Notes: generated by a model not told the origin, from the letters alone. DNA of 64,000 nucleotides from Diaporthe sp. PMI_573 (GCA_021399435.1 JAJTUP010000123.1:1-64000); one strand, 5' to 3'; shown: positions 32,433-44,306, counted from the first letter of the stretch. Numbers and translations are program-made.

Positions 32433-34576
32433 TGCTAAAAGAGTTTGAAATAGAAAAACCTGCTACCACTATTACTTCTCTATACGAATTATGTTGGGAG
32501 TATTGTCGAAGAGAAGAAGGCAAGAGTATCCCGGCAGCTTGGGTCGATTCCAACGGAACGAAATGGTGGCATTGCCAGCCCTGCTTCGACAAGAAAAGAG
32601 CGAAGAAATACAATTACTCTGGAGGGTCGACCGCCATCGTCAATCATCTGCGGAAGGGGCACAATATCACGATTTCTGGAAGGCAAGAAACCAGGCGGGA
32701 AGTGACTCAAAGTCGCCTTGGAGACATTACTGCCTTCCTGGCCAATGAAACCCTACCCCCCGCCAAGAAACGCAAGGTGACGGCAGAGGAAGATGCCCTA
32801 GACCAAGCCACTCTGCGCGAATTGTACTGCCGCTACACTGTAGCTTGCAGCCTCCCATTTGCTCATGTTGAGCAGCTGGCCTTTCGCGATTTTATCCGGT
32901 ATATTCGTCCCGCTGCTGATGATCTCCTCCCGATGACTGGCGATACGGTCAAAAATGACTTACAATGGGCCTACGACAACAAAAAGGAGTTTGTAAGGCG
33001 AGCTCTACAGAATGCCCTTTCTTCAATCCACATTGTTCCCGACAACTGGACATCGCCAAATTGTTTGGGCGTAATCGGATTCACAGTTCAATTCGTTACC
33101 GAAGACCATGGCCTGCAGTCCCTGGTGGTGGGGATCAAAGAACTGGAAGGACAGCACAGCGGCGAGAACATGGCAGAAGCCATCATGGAGTTCATACGAG
33201 AATATGGAATCGCATCGAAAGTTGGATACTTCATGATGGATAATGCTACTAATATGAACACCATGATCGACAAAGTATCTGACGACTTGGAACACGAGTT
33301 CGATGTCTTCTACGATCCTCTTCCTCACCGGCTTCGGTGTTTCGGCCACATCATTAATCTGGCCGTGATGGAGTTCCTCATAGAAAAGCGACCACCCACA
33401 ACAGATTCCTACCACGGGCCATCCAACAAGGAAGTTGAGCAATGGAGAAGGCGAGGGGCGATAGGCAAGCTGCATAACATCGTAGTCTACGTCACTTGGA
33501 CACCCCAGCGGCTTCAAACGTTTACTGGTCTCACCGACGGTCTAAGGCTGCGGCGCGACAATGACACTCGTTGGAATTCGTGGTACGGCATGGTCGAGTG
33601 GGTCCTCAGGCCCAAAGTCCGCCAAGCCATCACCGTATTTTGTGCTGAAGAGCCGGCTCTGCAAGACGATGTTCTGACTCCCTCTGACTGGGTAACTTTG
33701 ACCGAGACTCACAAATTCCTCGAGCCATTTCACGACGCTACAATGGCCAACGAGGGCATGGGAAATTCCATCTCTGACGTTCTGCCTACCATGGACTACC
33801 TTCTGCATCACATTGAGACAGCCAAGAAGACCACCACCATCCCCCAGTTGGCTACAATGATGGAGACCGCCTGGGCAAAACTGGCTGACTACTATGAATT
33901 GACGGAAGATTCGCCGGTCTACTCAGCTGCGACGGTATTGCATCCTTCCCTCAAGTGGGCATACATGGAGAAGACTTGGGAGGACAAGAATGAATGGATT
34001 GAGAGAGCTAAAGCTCGCGTAGGGGAGCTGTGGAGGGAGTCGTACAAATCAACCACCTCCTGCCCTGCTCTTCGACCAACTTCTGCACAAGAGCCAACTA
34101 CAAGACGACCAAATGGCTACAAAATGTGGATGAGAGAGCAAAAGGCTACGATTTTCAACATGGATGACGACGAGTACGAAGTGTACTGCCGTGAGCCTGT
34201 GATGATGGTATCGGATCCGTTGAAATGGTGGTTAGAATCAGCGCAGCGACGGCGGTTCCCTAACTTATCTATGATGGCCATCGACATTCTATCGATTGCG
34301 CCTATGCCTACTGAGACAGAGCGACTCTTCTCCAAAGCCAAGCTTTCGGTAACCGACCAGCGAGGATCCATGAACATTGAAACGTTGAACCTCTTGGAAT
34401 GCCTACGATCCTGGGACAGGAGCTCTTTGATAGTCCCATCAGAGGTAAGCCTTCTGATTCATGATGTGTACCGTTGTTTAATTCTGGACTCTAGTGTCGT
34501 TATGTCGATCCGGCAGCCACGGGTACCATCGTCGATACTTTGGATTCAGGGACGTGATAAAGAAGGCGGGCGGTGA
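32433..34576 (+). CDS. hAT-family transposase, first exon unresolved
   Basis: About 714 residues with a BED finger (WWHCQPCFDKKRAKKYNYSG then IVNHLRKGHN). The core shows WTSPNCLGVIGF, YFMMDNATNMN, RCFGHIINLAV, GAIGKLHNIVVYV and DNDTRWNSWYGM. The dimerisation domain has PMPTETERLFSKAKL. There is no in-frame ATG near the 5' end. The frame begins after an AG (32431-32432) that would act as an acceptor, so the start must lie in an upstream exon between about 32050 and 32420 that I could not fix. No internal stop. Confidence 0.82.
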
Positions 34577-34599
34577 GACAATTCGACAATGGCATTGGG

Positions 34600-34854
34600 A
34601 AGCTTGGAGGCAGGTACGGTGATGGGCCACAAGCCATCTTTTATGTTTGGACTATTGGTGTAGACCATAGTTTGCACTGTGGTCTAGTGTGACGGTGACG
34701 GACGGACCAATAGTTTAGTTTCGGCATTTTAGGCAGACTGGTAGTTTAGTGTGGCCAAGTTAGACGGACCGGTAGTTTAGTGTGGCCAATTCAAACGGAC
34801 TAAATGAGCAGTTTGAGGCTTTCACACGCACTGGTTACACTATTAGGAGCCCTG
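34600..34854. repeat. hAT right subterminal repeat array
   Basis: Imperfect copies of (GA)CGGACCxxTAGTTTAGTxTGGCCA precede the terminus. The same region recurs at 41565-41844 with about 75-80 percent identity by eye. Confidence 0.65.
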
Positions 34855-35648
34855 GAGTAAACCTAAAGCGCAGAAGGGGAACATAATGTAGAATATCCAA
34901 CGCCAGGTTGCATTTTCCGCAAGCACGCCACCAAGAACAGGCCCCAGGCAATTACCCAGGGCCCACGCCCCAAGTCTGCTATACGTCAATAATGATCAGA
35001 CAACACCGTAGAAGAACATACTTACACAAACCCGTACCATTTTGGCCTATGGCGGAGGGGCACAATATCTGTGAATATGACGAAGCTCAAGACCATCACC
35101 CCAGCCCCCCCAGCCCCTGAAGTACCCTCCCGCCGAGGAGTAGCGAGATTCCACTCGAAAGACAGCAGAAGATTGTACCGACAGTGAAGAAAACCAGGCA
35201 AGAGGCGAGGACTGCCGGTCGCCCAAAGACATTACTCAGCGCGGCAAGTAACGGCATTGTGGTAGCGGTGACGAGGAGGTATGTGGTACCAATCCAGATA
35301 CCTTGGGTTGTATTCAACCGGAGGTCAATTGTAATAGCCTGGTGAGCGTCAATAGATAACACCTGGCAAGTTTTAATATGTAAGAAAATAGGTAAAACGT
35401 ACATTTAACGAGGTAATGATGATACAGGCATCTAGCGCAACCATAAATGAAACGATGGATAAAGTGAACATAATCAGGCGTTGATGCAAAGTAGGCGTCC
35501 AAACTGAAATGTGGGCCTTTGCAGCTTCAGTTGGTGTCAGGAACACATCTTCCGAAGTCTGGCTTGGAGAAGTGACTGAACCCAGGTCATGTTGTTGGGA
35601 CCTAGTGGGAATCTTGATCCCTCCAAGCTCATTATTAATGGCAGGCAT
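34855..35648 (-). pseudogene. MFS transporter, truncated and frameshifted
   Basis: Exon 1 is 35648-35403 (MPAINNELGGIKIPTRS, then MFTLSIVSFMVALDACII). Exon 2 starts at 35362 (IWIGTTYLLVTATTMP, SNVFGRPAVLASC, GGRVLQGLGG). Near 35110 a run of seven C on the plus strand is one base short for the expected GGAGVMVLSFVIF continuation, so the frame is lost. A further exon reads LGAWALGNCLGPVLGGVLAE and WRWIFYIMFPFCALG and stops exactly at the hAT end. The remaining C-terminal helices are not found on the other side of the hAT. It is a drug:proton antiporter-type MFS protein by its early helices. Confidence 0.8.
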
Positions 35649-37795
35649 ATCGTTAGACAAAGAAGGTATTCCATGTTTCCAATCTCGAAAGCTTCCATTG
35701 CTTGACCCGTAACCTCCATGCCCAGAGATGTTTGCTCATGTCCCGTTGCTGCCTGTATAGGTGTGCCGATGCACTGTTGGACCCTCTCTTGGCACTTCTA
35801 TATAACACGTTCCCACTATCGGCTGGACACATGTTTCGAATGGTATGAAACTCAACCATTTCCCGCATATTTCTACCCCAAGAGGCCTGCAATGACCCAC
35901 TGCCTATTCATATTGAGCAGTGATCCAATTAACAAAACAAGAAATACTTACGCAATATCTCTGTATAGTAATGTGGCCCCGCATTTTATTCGACGCGATG
36001 CGATATTGGTCAAGATTGATAGCAGCAAGGTATGAAAACAATGCCAAGGAGGAAAAGTGCCAAGGAGGCCGGAAGGAACAGAGATGACGGGGCTAGGACC
36101 GCATTCTAGCGCGAGTGGGATGCCCTTTATATAAGAAGGCATCGGCCGGCTTGTCTAACAGATTGATGGGATCAGCCTGCGGTGCAGCAGTCAGTCTAGG
36201 AAGGTCCAATGTTGGCTGTTTGCAGGGGAGCAGTGTGAATCCCACTCTGATTGGATTTACCCCAGGCGAAGACCAAGCGCGCTTAAACAGGCACCAGGAC
36301 CAGTTTGTCCTCGTTGTACCCCCTTACCACGAGCGCTCGAGTGATCACGCCGGTGGCCCATGTGAACATCAGCTCACCATCATTGTAATGGACGAGGTCA
36401 TTTTGTGGCGGCCTCGGGCATACACTATTGGGATTCTGCGAAGTCAAGGAAAAACACCAGGCGGAAGTCACCGCGACACAGAGCTGACGACAAACCGAGG
36501 ATAATTGAGGAATGAGAGCTCTCCCTTGCCGTCGGTGTCCAATCTCTAGCTTTCCATGGACTGTATGATCTGTGGCAGCTGATGTCGCTGAAGGAAAAAG
36601 ACGGCTCTATCCACACTCTCTAGAATCTCTTGCTTGGCGTGCGGAGTGGACCAGTCATCCTCCTTACTCCGCTCCGGATAGTAAAGGGCACAAGGCAGTA
36701 ATGGTAGATCTCACTGCTTTTCTTGCTGCGTTCACCGACGTGTTCAAAAACTTCGAAACGAGACGGGCCTCCTTGAAGCAGACTTCGGTCAAAGTCGCAA
36801 TGGAGCAGACAATTCCAGACAGCAAGCAACATGCGCTATAGGTCTCGGAGCGGAGACACGTTCTTTATATTTAGATAACATGTATACTGTTATGGCTATA
36901 ATAGCAAAAATAAAAGTTGCTACATTTACAAAATAAAACTCGGATGTCTTGATTGGCAACGGACCCATTGCGACAGACGTGATCTGCTCCATCCTTAGCT
37001 GAGTCAAGGTGCATTTGAATTTCGTTGAACAACTTAAGGCAGCCTTTATTTGCGAAAATCTTTTTGTTCTGGGGCATTTGTATCTCTTGAAGGAAGATGC
37101 AGGGTTCTTGCTTCATTTGTGTTCTTTCAACGCGGGTCTGGTATCGATGGATGGCAGCTTCGCTGCTTCTCTGTAGTGGTGATGTTAATATAGTCCTTCG
37201 GTGGCGAAATTACCCCGCTGGTGGCGATATTGCTCTCTGTCGGCGGTGTAGCGATAGTGCCTCTTCTGCTCTGCTTTCTATCAGCTCTCTCTCAAAGGGA
37301 ACACACTGGGCCCTACCGGTCTGCCCCCTTAAAGGGTAGAGGCTTCAAACTGTAAGGCGAATGGGCCACAGGCAGAGTGATAGGGCCGAATAGGGGTAAT
37401 CTATTGAAGCCTAAGAGGACCATGACAAAAAGTTTACATAGATCGAAATTTTCACATCATATTCAACATCTAGTCTTCTCTCTCACCTTGGGGTGATCAC
37501 TGACTCTCAAGTTATAAAGGCGGAATCGCAAGACAAAAGTCAGTGACTACTGGTGCTTACATAATACTCACCGTTCTGTCAACATAGAGTTTTCAAAAAT
37601 CCCACAGGAGCATCAGGACGCGGCATCAAAATTGCTTCCAGTATGCCCAATTTTTGGGCTACAATACCGTTCTCCACGGAACCGACCCACTGGAAACTGA
37701 TACAAAAAGCACACGCTTTGGAACGAAGCTGGACCGAAGCTTGAGTCTGCTGCCATGTCGACTGCCGACTTATCCAACACCCAGGGTGAAAATAC
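35649..37795. other. Gene-poor intergenic stretch
   Basis: Only short overlapping frames without recognisable domains occur here. A small inverted repeat TCACTGACT / AGTCAGTGA lies at about 37497-37547. The first part presumably held the MFS promoter. I cannot support any gene. Confidence 0.4.
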
Positions 37796-37797
37796 TA

Positions 37798-38055
37798 GTA
37801 TAAGTCGGGCACAGCACATTCGGCCCACCCGGGGATTCGGCCCACCCGAATCGCCCACCCACCACAACTACCCTTCGTCTTCATTCTCTTCTGGTTCTGG
37901 GGTATCTTCAGACCCTTCTTCGTCTGCTGACTCAGCCTCAATTGAAGGGCTTGGCAGTACTTGTGGTGCTAATATATGGCCACAGTCCCATCAATCGAGC
38001 AGGTCCGGCTCGGCAAGACCCCAGACATCTTATCAGTGCCATTGCCCAATTACCT
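37798..38055 (-). mobile_element. Left-end fragment of a Fot1/pogo-like element
   Basis: After a TA, the sequence AAGTCGGGCACAGCACATTC with repeated CGGCCCACCCG resembles pogo-like terminal repeats. The adjoining minus-strand frame ends ADEEGSEDTPEPEENEDEG followed by a stop, the acidic tail typical of Fot1-like transposases. No opposite terminus or catalytic domain is seen. From 38056 to 38491 there is a leader-like stretch with an ATG at 38390 (MMDVPLVEHPLGSSAP) cut off by the next hAT. Confidence 0.4.
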
Positions 38056-38491
38056 AGCTTGAAAAGGTGGGCGGGGCGGGAGTGATTCATCCACCCACAC
38101 CAACGTTCAACAGTCACTGCAAGTTAGTCATCTCACGCTTCACTTCATCCAAGCCGACAATATACACTGGTCTCATCATCGAATTCAACACACATAACAC
38201 CTTTGAAAGTCTCAAACCTTATCCGTTGGACTAAGACTTTGGCTATTCATTCAGAGGCCCCATCAGTTACCGCCGCAGGTAATCGGACGTCTCACTCTAC
38301 GTGCACCGTGTTTGGCAGGAGCCATTGCTAATATCAACACAAGCAGAACACTCATTATCATATCCTACACCATTACTCGCTCAGCACGCATGATGGATGT
38401 ACCGCTCGTGGAACATCCACTTGGCTCCAGTGCTCCAGCAGCGTCGAACCCAACCGAGGCCACCAATCACCCTCAAATCGACAGTTTCTCA

Positions 38492-41400
38492 CAGTGATGT
38501 TATTGGATTGGATTGGAGCTGGATCCGAGCCTCGATCCAATCCAGTCCAGACGTGGGGACAGGCAGCCTCCAGGATATCCAGAACCGATCCAGTTCATAT
38601 TTTTACCCTTTTGGGACAATCAATGAGCCGCTGAATAAGCAGACTTGGAGTAGAACTGTTCTTGTCCTTGGGTTATGACACCACCTAACTACGGAGCTCA
38701 TGTTCTCTAGCAACTTGCGTCTCCAGTATGTTCTTCTCGCTTCCATCATCTTCGCCGCCTTCCTCTCCCTCACCCAGCCCATCCGCCCCAACTGTACTCC
38801 CTGCCTCACCCTCCATCAAACCGATGGCAGAGTCATCAAATGCCTTCTGCTCCGGGCGACCATACCAAGCTCGTAAGCACTCGCTGGCTTCAATGACGTC
38901 CATCCGGAGCCGTGAGCGATGATCTGTAAGGAGGAGCTTGGCGCTGCTAAAAAGGCGCTCACACTCATCCGACATGGGAGGCAGGGCTAAAACGTCCAGC
39001 GCCATACGAGCTAGGTCCGTCTGCGAGTGGTAGCGCTCATTCCAGTACTGGATGGGGTCGAATTCCTCGTCATCATTAAGGCCGATAACGTCAGCGGTGA
39101 TAAACTCATTGTAGTGATCCGTTGAGGGCAGTTCGGGGCTTGAATTAGGGTCGAGGTGGTGTAGTTTGAGACGCTTGTGGTTTCTCACTGAAGTAAACGA
39201 TTTCTCTTTCGGTTCTGTGGCCTTAAAGACGTGGGTAGGAACTGGCGCGCCGTGGGCGAACTTGCCTTTGTATTCGTCAACCCAGAGCTCCTTAACTGCT
39301 CCAACAGCAGCTTGGATCCAGGCACGCTTATCATCACTGCCATTCCAAACCTGATAGTACCATTGGTTCTTAAGGCTTGGATTCAACGATATGGCGGCGT
39401 AGTAAGCGGGCGATTCATCGGCCTTGTTGTAGTACTTCTCGCATTTCTGCCAGGCAACTTCTGCAGCCGCAGCAAGCCAGTTATAGTCGTCGAATTCGTT
39501 CTGCTTATCCTGTCTATTCGGGCCACGCTTCCGCATTGCGTCTTCGGCGAGCTGTTCAAACTTTCGCTGAGCAAGGTGGATTTCGTCTATAAGCCAGTCT
39601 AGCGATTGAAAATGATCTGCAAGAGTCCACTGTCTGCCTTCGTTCATTACTGTGGCCTCGTAGAATGTCTCGAGTTGGTCATGGAGGTGTCCGAGTTCGT
39701 CCCATTGCCGTGGGCTGAGGCGTTGGTCCAGGACGTCTCTGTCGCTTCGTGGAGGCTCATATTGATCGCAGAAGAGCTGGATACGTTCTTTGACATTAAG
39801 AGCGCGTCCAATCGATAAGAAATAAGAATTCCAGCGTGTAGACTGACTTTGAACAAGCTGCAACAAACTCCAACGTCAGTACTGAAACCGGAAGTGTAGG
39901 ACGCCGCGACTACCTTGCGACGCGCACTAGGGGGGCTTACCTCCAATCCGTCAAATGCAGCCAGATCGCCGCCAATTTGTATTGATCTGAAGAATTGGCG
40001 CCGTTGAGGGCTAGCTCTAATGTATCGTACGATATTATGGAGCCTCCCGATTGCACCGCGCTTCTTCCACAGCTCACGAATCCGTGTGTAGTCCCCTTCT
40101 CGATACGCAGAGTCCAGATCCTTGCAGGTCTTCGCAGCATCCTTTCCCATAATAAACGCCTGGGCGCAGAGATTGACGATATGGCCAAAACACCGAAGGC
40201 GTCGTCGTACGCGATGTTTCCTGCTCATGTGCGGGTAAAGAGCCTGCAGGACCAGGTCGATGCAGGCATCATTCGAACTTGCATTGTCTGCCATGAAATA
40301 ACCGATCCGGCCACTGATCCCGTAGTCATCAAATATATGTAGGAGGGCATCTGCCATATTCTCACCTGAATGTTCGCCAACCAGTTCGCGAAGAGCCAGA
40401 ACAACCGTTCTTCTCTTGCCGCTTCTGTTGATAAAGTGCGCGACACATCCAAGGATAGCCTGATAGTTCGGTGACGTCCATAAATCGAACGATATCGATA
40501 TATTGCTGTGGGCCGCTTGCATTTCTTGACGCAGGCTGTCCTTTCGTGCCTCAAAGGCCTCTATTATCCATCTGCGAATCACTAGTCTCGCCTTTGGAAG
40601 GAGTGTTGTCAGGCCAGGGAAAACATAGAAGAGGAGTTCGCGAAAGTATAGGTTCTCGATTTGAAAGAAGGCGATGTGACAATAGACGATCCATCGAATC
40701 AGAAGTTCCTTGAACTCGTCAAATCGGCGTTTGAATACAACGGTGGATATGTTGTTGAAGTCGACAATTGATGGCTGCGATGGGTGGCGCTTTGGATGTC
40801 TGTGCTCACCAGTCTCCCTATCGATTTGGTGTTTCGATTCCAGGTGGTCTAAGGCAGTACAATTGCCCTTGCCGGAAATAGGAAGTCCCTGTTGGCGCTG
40901 CTGCTGTTCGCACAGATAACAGTACCAGAACCTCTTCGTCGGGTCCTGCTTGAGTTGTATGTCTTCACCATACTGCCAGACGACTGATGTCCTTTTCTTG
41001 GTGTGCTTTTGGGACTTTGCCACAACAGAGTAGCGTACATATTGCTTCCCATTCAGCTTGAATTCGTCGGGTTCGATCAGGGTTCCGTCGGGGTCGTTTG
41101 GGCGAGGACTAATATATGTTGGAGCAAGAATAACTCTGTCAGAATCAGGACGGCGACCGCTGGCAGCACCGAAATAGCTGGAGATAGTGGCCATGGTGTA
41201 GCTGGTGAGTGGACTGTTCAGACACGTCTGCCACAGTAGAAGGACTGCTGAAGTCGCGAGCGACGCGTTTGCCTCCATGCTTTTAATAGCGTAGCAATCT
41301 GCACGCGTTGGATGTTAACCCAATAGCGGAACGATAGTTCGCGCGTCGTGTCGTGGTCTGCGACGGCAGCTGCGACGGGAGACTCCTCATGACCACTCAA

Positions 41401-41564
41401 TTAGGCTTAGCTCTTGCCTTATCAGGTTAGACCATTGGAGCTCCAGGAGCTGGTTGCCAATCAATCCAATCCAGTCCAAATCTTCGAGAAACCCAAATCC
41501 AGTCCAGCCATTTTCCGACAAATCCAGTCCAATCCAAATTGCCTCCAATCCAATAACATCACTG
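38492..41564 (-). mobile_element. hAT transposon with matched terminal repeats
   Basis: CAGTGATGTTATTGGATTGG at 38492 is mirrored at the end at 41564. TTGGATTGG / CCAATCCAGTCC repeats fill both subterminal zones. It carries a complete two-exon transposase on the minus strand. No 8-bp duplication flanks it (GTTTCTCA versus GCAGGTAC). Its right flank is the 3' subterminal DNA of the other hAT family, showing that it landed in an older hAT copy. Confidence 0.87.
38685..41278 (-). CDS. hAT-family transposase, two exons, apparently intact
   Basis: Exon 1 (41278-39941) and exon 2 (39857-38685) join in phase 0 across an 83-nt intron with GTAAGC donor and TTGCAG acceptor, giving about 836 residues. 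The intron falls just before the SQSTRWNSYFLS motif. A BED-like finger (FWYCYLCEQQQRQQ...LDHLESKHQ), SFDLWTSPNYQAILG, IGYFMADNASSND, RRRLRCFGHIVNLC and the dimerisation motif PPMSDECERLFSSAKLLL are visible. An internal ATG at 41194 (MATISSYFGAAS) is an alternative start. The C-terminal tail is Gly/Glu-rich. It could be active. Confidence 0.88.
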
Positions 41565-41844
41565 GCAGGTACGGCGCAAGGCCACGAGTGATGTGTTATG
41601 TTTGGACTAATAGTGTAGACCACAGTTTGCACTGTAGTCTAGTCTGATGGTGACGGACGGACCGATAGTCCAGTCTGCACGTCTCAATCAGACTGCCAGT
41701 CCGGTCTGCACAATCTCAGTCAGACTGCCAGTCCAGTCTGACCAAAGTCAGACGACTGCTAGTTTAGTCTGACCAAGTCAGACGGACTAAAGGGGCAGTC
41801 TGAGGTGTCCGGACGGACTATTTGGACTATTAGGAGCGCTGTCC
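41565..41844 (+). mobile_element. Right-end remnant of the 32-kb hAT family
   Basis: GCAGGTACGG, then TTATGTTTGGACTA, TAGTTTGCACTG-like text and GGACGGACCGATAGT repeats parallel 34611-34854 in order, ending at a CAGCGCTCCTAATAGT-type terminus at 41844. The transposase part of this copy has been lost or displaced by the hAT at 38492-41564. Confidence 0.65.
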
Positions 41845-42133
41845 GAGTTCGAGAAACATTCTGCCACTATCGCCACCTACCTGGAAAGCCGCCAGGGTCT
41901 TGTCCACATCTCCTTTGACGGCTGGACAGCTAGGAACCAACTCCCCCTGTATGGTATTGCTTGCTTCTGCAGTTGATCCTGGGGTTTCCGAGATCTCTCA
42001 ACGCCATACGCGCTTTAACATTGCGGAGGTTGTCTACAGCATCTTGCAGAGATTCAATATTACTGACAAGATAGGATATGCCGTCCTTGACAACGCTACT
42101 AATAACGATACTGCAATGGGGGAGGGAATATAG
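41845..42133 (+). pseudogene. hAT transposase fragment of a third family
   Basis: Reads GLVHISFDGWTARNQLPLYG, and after a frameshift FNITDKIGYAVLDNATNNDT: the first and second catalytic blocks of a hAT transposase. It begins directly at the terminus of the previous remnant and ends where phenol-monooxygenase sequence starts. Confidence 0.6.
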
Positions 42134-43050
42134 GTTGGAAGCTGGCCATGGCCCTTGCCACAGAGACTCCCAAGACAGCCAGGCAGGAGCCACCTGCCGT
42201 CGTGGCTTCATACGAGCTTGAACGCCACCCGATTGCGCAAATGCTAATCGACTACGATCGCGACTGGTCCGGAATGTTCATGGGGAACGCTACGCACTCA
42301 TCGGGCGACTCCGTCGAGAAGTTCAGCAAGTACCTTCCCTTCAGCTTCGGCCGCAACTTCAACTACCCAAACGGGCCTCTAATCTCCCGATCGACAAGCA
42401 CACAAACCTCTGCGAAGAATATTTTGGTCGGGGAGTCTTTCCCTCACACTCATGTCGTCCTCCATGCCAACCCTCAAGAATGGATCACCAGCAGCATCTT
42501 CCGTGCTGATGGTCGTTTCCGCATCCTTCTTCTGCCAGGGGACCTCTCTCAACCCGATCAGATGGCCCGCGCCCGCGACTTCTGCGACCGTGTCGCCGTG
42601 GCGCGTAAGGACGATGGCACCTCACTTCTCTACACGCGATACCCCTACCCATTTATTTCGGTATCCAAATCCGAGAGGGTTCAAGGACTGAATCCCGATA
42701 GCTTCGTCCACTATCGTCGACACCCAAAGTCCCTAGTCGAGCTTATCACCATCAGTCACTCGGCGAAGCCAGCGGATCAAGTATCGGTTCGATTCGAGGA
42801 CTTGCCAGAAGTAATGCGTGGCCAGTTCGATGCGGAGTGCTTCGGCTGGGACTACGAGTGCGCCTTCCTCGGCACAAGACTTGAGCCTGTCCCAGAATGT
42901 AAGGGGACGGCCTATGAGCGTTGGGGAATTGATAAGAATAAGGGCGCTGTTGTCGTCTTGAGGCCTGACATGCACGTGGGCTGGGTCGGAGCCATCGAAA
43001 ATACCGACGGCTTGGAGGGGTATTTCGAGAACCTAGTGCAGGCTTTCTAG
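42134..43050 (+). pseudogene. FAD monooxygenase (phenol 2-monooxygenase-type), C-terminal part
   Basis: Starts after an AG (acceptor-like, 42132-42133) with GWKLAMALATETPKTA and YELERHPIAQMLIDYDRDWS, the end of the FAD-binding domain. It continues with the thioredoxin-like C-terminal dimerisation domain: FRILLLPGDLSQPDQMARA, YGIDKNKG-like AYERWGIDKNKGAVVVLRPD and HVGWVGAIENTDGLEGYF. The normal stop is present. The FAD-binding N-terminal 350 or so residues (GxGxxG, DG and GD motifs) are gone, replaced by hAT DNA. The hAT probably entered an intron and the 5' half was then lost. Non-functional as it stands. Confidence 0.82.
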
Positions 43051-43256
43051 AGGGGATTGGAGTTCAAGATGCGGAAAGATGCGCGATGGATTGTTTTGAT
43101 GGTGCATAGATGATCGCATTTCTTTAAGACATTGTTTGTAGACTTTGGGCAACTCATGTTGCGATGCTTACTCGTCGCCGCCATGGTCGAGCGAAGCTGG
43201 AACAGCTCAACTCCCCGTGTTACAAGATCTGGACCACCAAAAATCTCATCGATCAT

Positions 43257-43310
43257 CTATCGGATCGGATATCCGATTCGGTCAGATCGGATAGCCGACC
43301 GATGGCCTGC
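43257..43310. repeat. GGATATCC-centred palindromic repeat
   Basis: Overlapping inverted copies of CGGAT(A)TCCGA / ATCGGATAGCCGAC form a small palindrome cluster. It may be a stem-loop or a decayed transposon end. From 43051 to 43595 there is no gene. Confidence 0.45.
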
Positions 43311-43595
43311 TCTGCATAGACAATAATTATGAATACGTTGATCACATTCGGATGAGCATAAGATAGAAGAGTGTGTATTTATATGTACAAGGCTTATTAA
43401 CTGCTGGCCTGAAACAAAATTTGCAAAAACAAAACTGTGAGAAAGGGCCCAGGACAATGCAGAATAAAACCAACCACTACTACCAAAACACATTTGAATT
43501 GGAAGTACCTACAGTACCGGTTTGTTCCGAGTTTCGTTACTCTGAACAAGGAGAAAAACAAGATCCTTCCAATCTGCCCAAATGCTATTACTGCC

Positions 43596-44306
43596 TTAAT
43601 TATCGATTTGCGCTCGACATATTGGACATGAGTTATGTGCTCTCAACCAAGGGACTATACAGCCACCATGAAACCAGTGTGTGCACGGCAGTACTGTGAC
43701 CTGGCCCTCAGGATATACTTTCTCAATGCAGATGGTACATTCCGCTTCTGTACTGTCATTCATTAACTGCCCGTCCAATTTCTGCTTCTTGAGATGGTCG
43801 ATCGCTGATTCAGATGCGGGAGGTACAGCGCTGGGGATAAGGCGCGTAATAGCTCGTTCCAGAATCTCAGTGTCGCGAAAGAAATCCTCGAGAGCGATGA
43901 GTATGTTAGGGCTTGGAGCTAAGATATCGCGTGTATCCAGGCCGGTTCCGGCCTCTTCGTGTAAAGTGGCGGTCCGAGATTCTCTGGCAGGCGGGGAAAG
44001 GAGGATGCGAGAAATAATGTTAGACCGCCCAGGATCGTCTTGCCAATGGCTGGTGTATATTGGACGACCATGGCCTGATGATCTACCAGGGCTTCCATAA
44101 TATAAGTGCCGGAAGCTGGGCTGGGGTGGCGATGCACTTTCCGCCCGTGTGATGTTCCGCATGTCCCCGTCGGTCCGTCGCTGCAGCTCGAAATGTCCCT
44201 CTGCCACCATCACGACGTTGTAGTGTTCCAACAGAGCATATTCCAGCGAGTACGCTCGCCTAGTTTGCAAGATACTTTCTATCCGGTAGAAGTTGGGGGC
44301 ATCCAT
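43596..44306 (-). CDS. RING-H2 finger protein, putative E3 ubiquitin ligase
   Basis: 236 residues with a C-terminal RING-H2 domain (residues about 190-231): CTICIEKVYPEGQVTVLPC, then THWFHGGCIVPWL and SCPICR, the C3H2C3 pattern. Before it is a helical stretch (IALEDFFRDTEILERAITRL) and a basic KKQKLDG. The N-terminus is Ser/Arg-rich and shows no transmembrane segment or zinc ribbon. The architecture resembles RNF126/BCA2-type ligases. Frame intact and no intron. It lies between repeat debris and the NmrA-like gene. Confidence 0.75.
   Translation of the reverse strand: MDAPNFYRIESILQTRRAYSLEYALLEHYNVVMVAEGHFELQRRTDGDMRNITRAESASPPQPSFRHLYYGSPGRSSGHGRPIYTSHWQDDPGRSNIISRILLSPPARESRTATLHEEAGTGLDTRDILAPSPNILIALEDFFRDTEILERAITRLIPSAVPPASESAIDHLKKQKLDGQLMNDSTEAECTICIEKVYPEGQVTVLPCTHWFHGGCIVPWLRAHNSCPICRAQIDN

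Larger units (their letters stand above)
32040..34854 (+). mobile_element. hAT transposon interrupting an MFS gene
   Basis: The right end is clear: the inverted terminus CAGGGCTCCTAATAGTGT ends at 34854, where MFS coding sequence resumes on the minus strand. About 250 bases of subterminal GGACGGACC / TAGTTTAGTGTGGCCA repeats precede it. The left boundary is not resolved; an imperfect GGGTCCTAATCTGGATATGC near 31889 could be a diverged left end. It encloses one long transposase frame. A related right end occurs at 41565-41844. Confidence 0.7.

Noticed and set aside
34855..35648. Treating the MFS gene as intact with an unusual intron at the G-rich run
   Set aside because: No GT-AG pair near 35110 restores the frame, and the conserved motif is off by exactly one base in a homopolymer.
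43257..43310. Palindromic GGATATCC cluster as a terminator or regulatory operator
   Set aside because: No adjacent gene end or promoter fits; reported only as a repeat.
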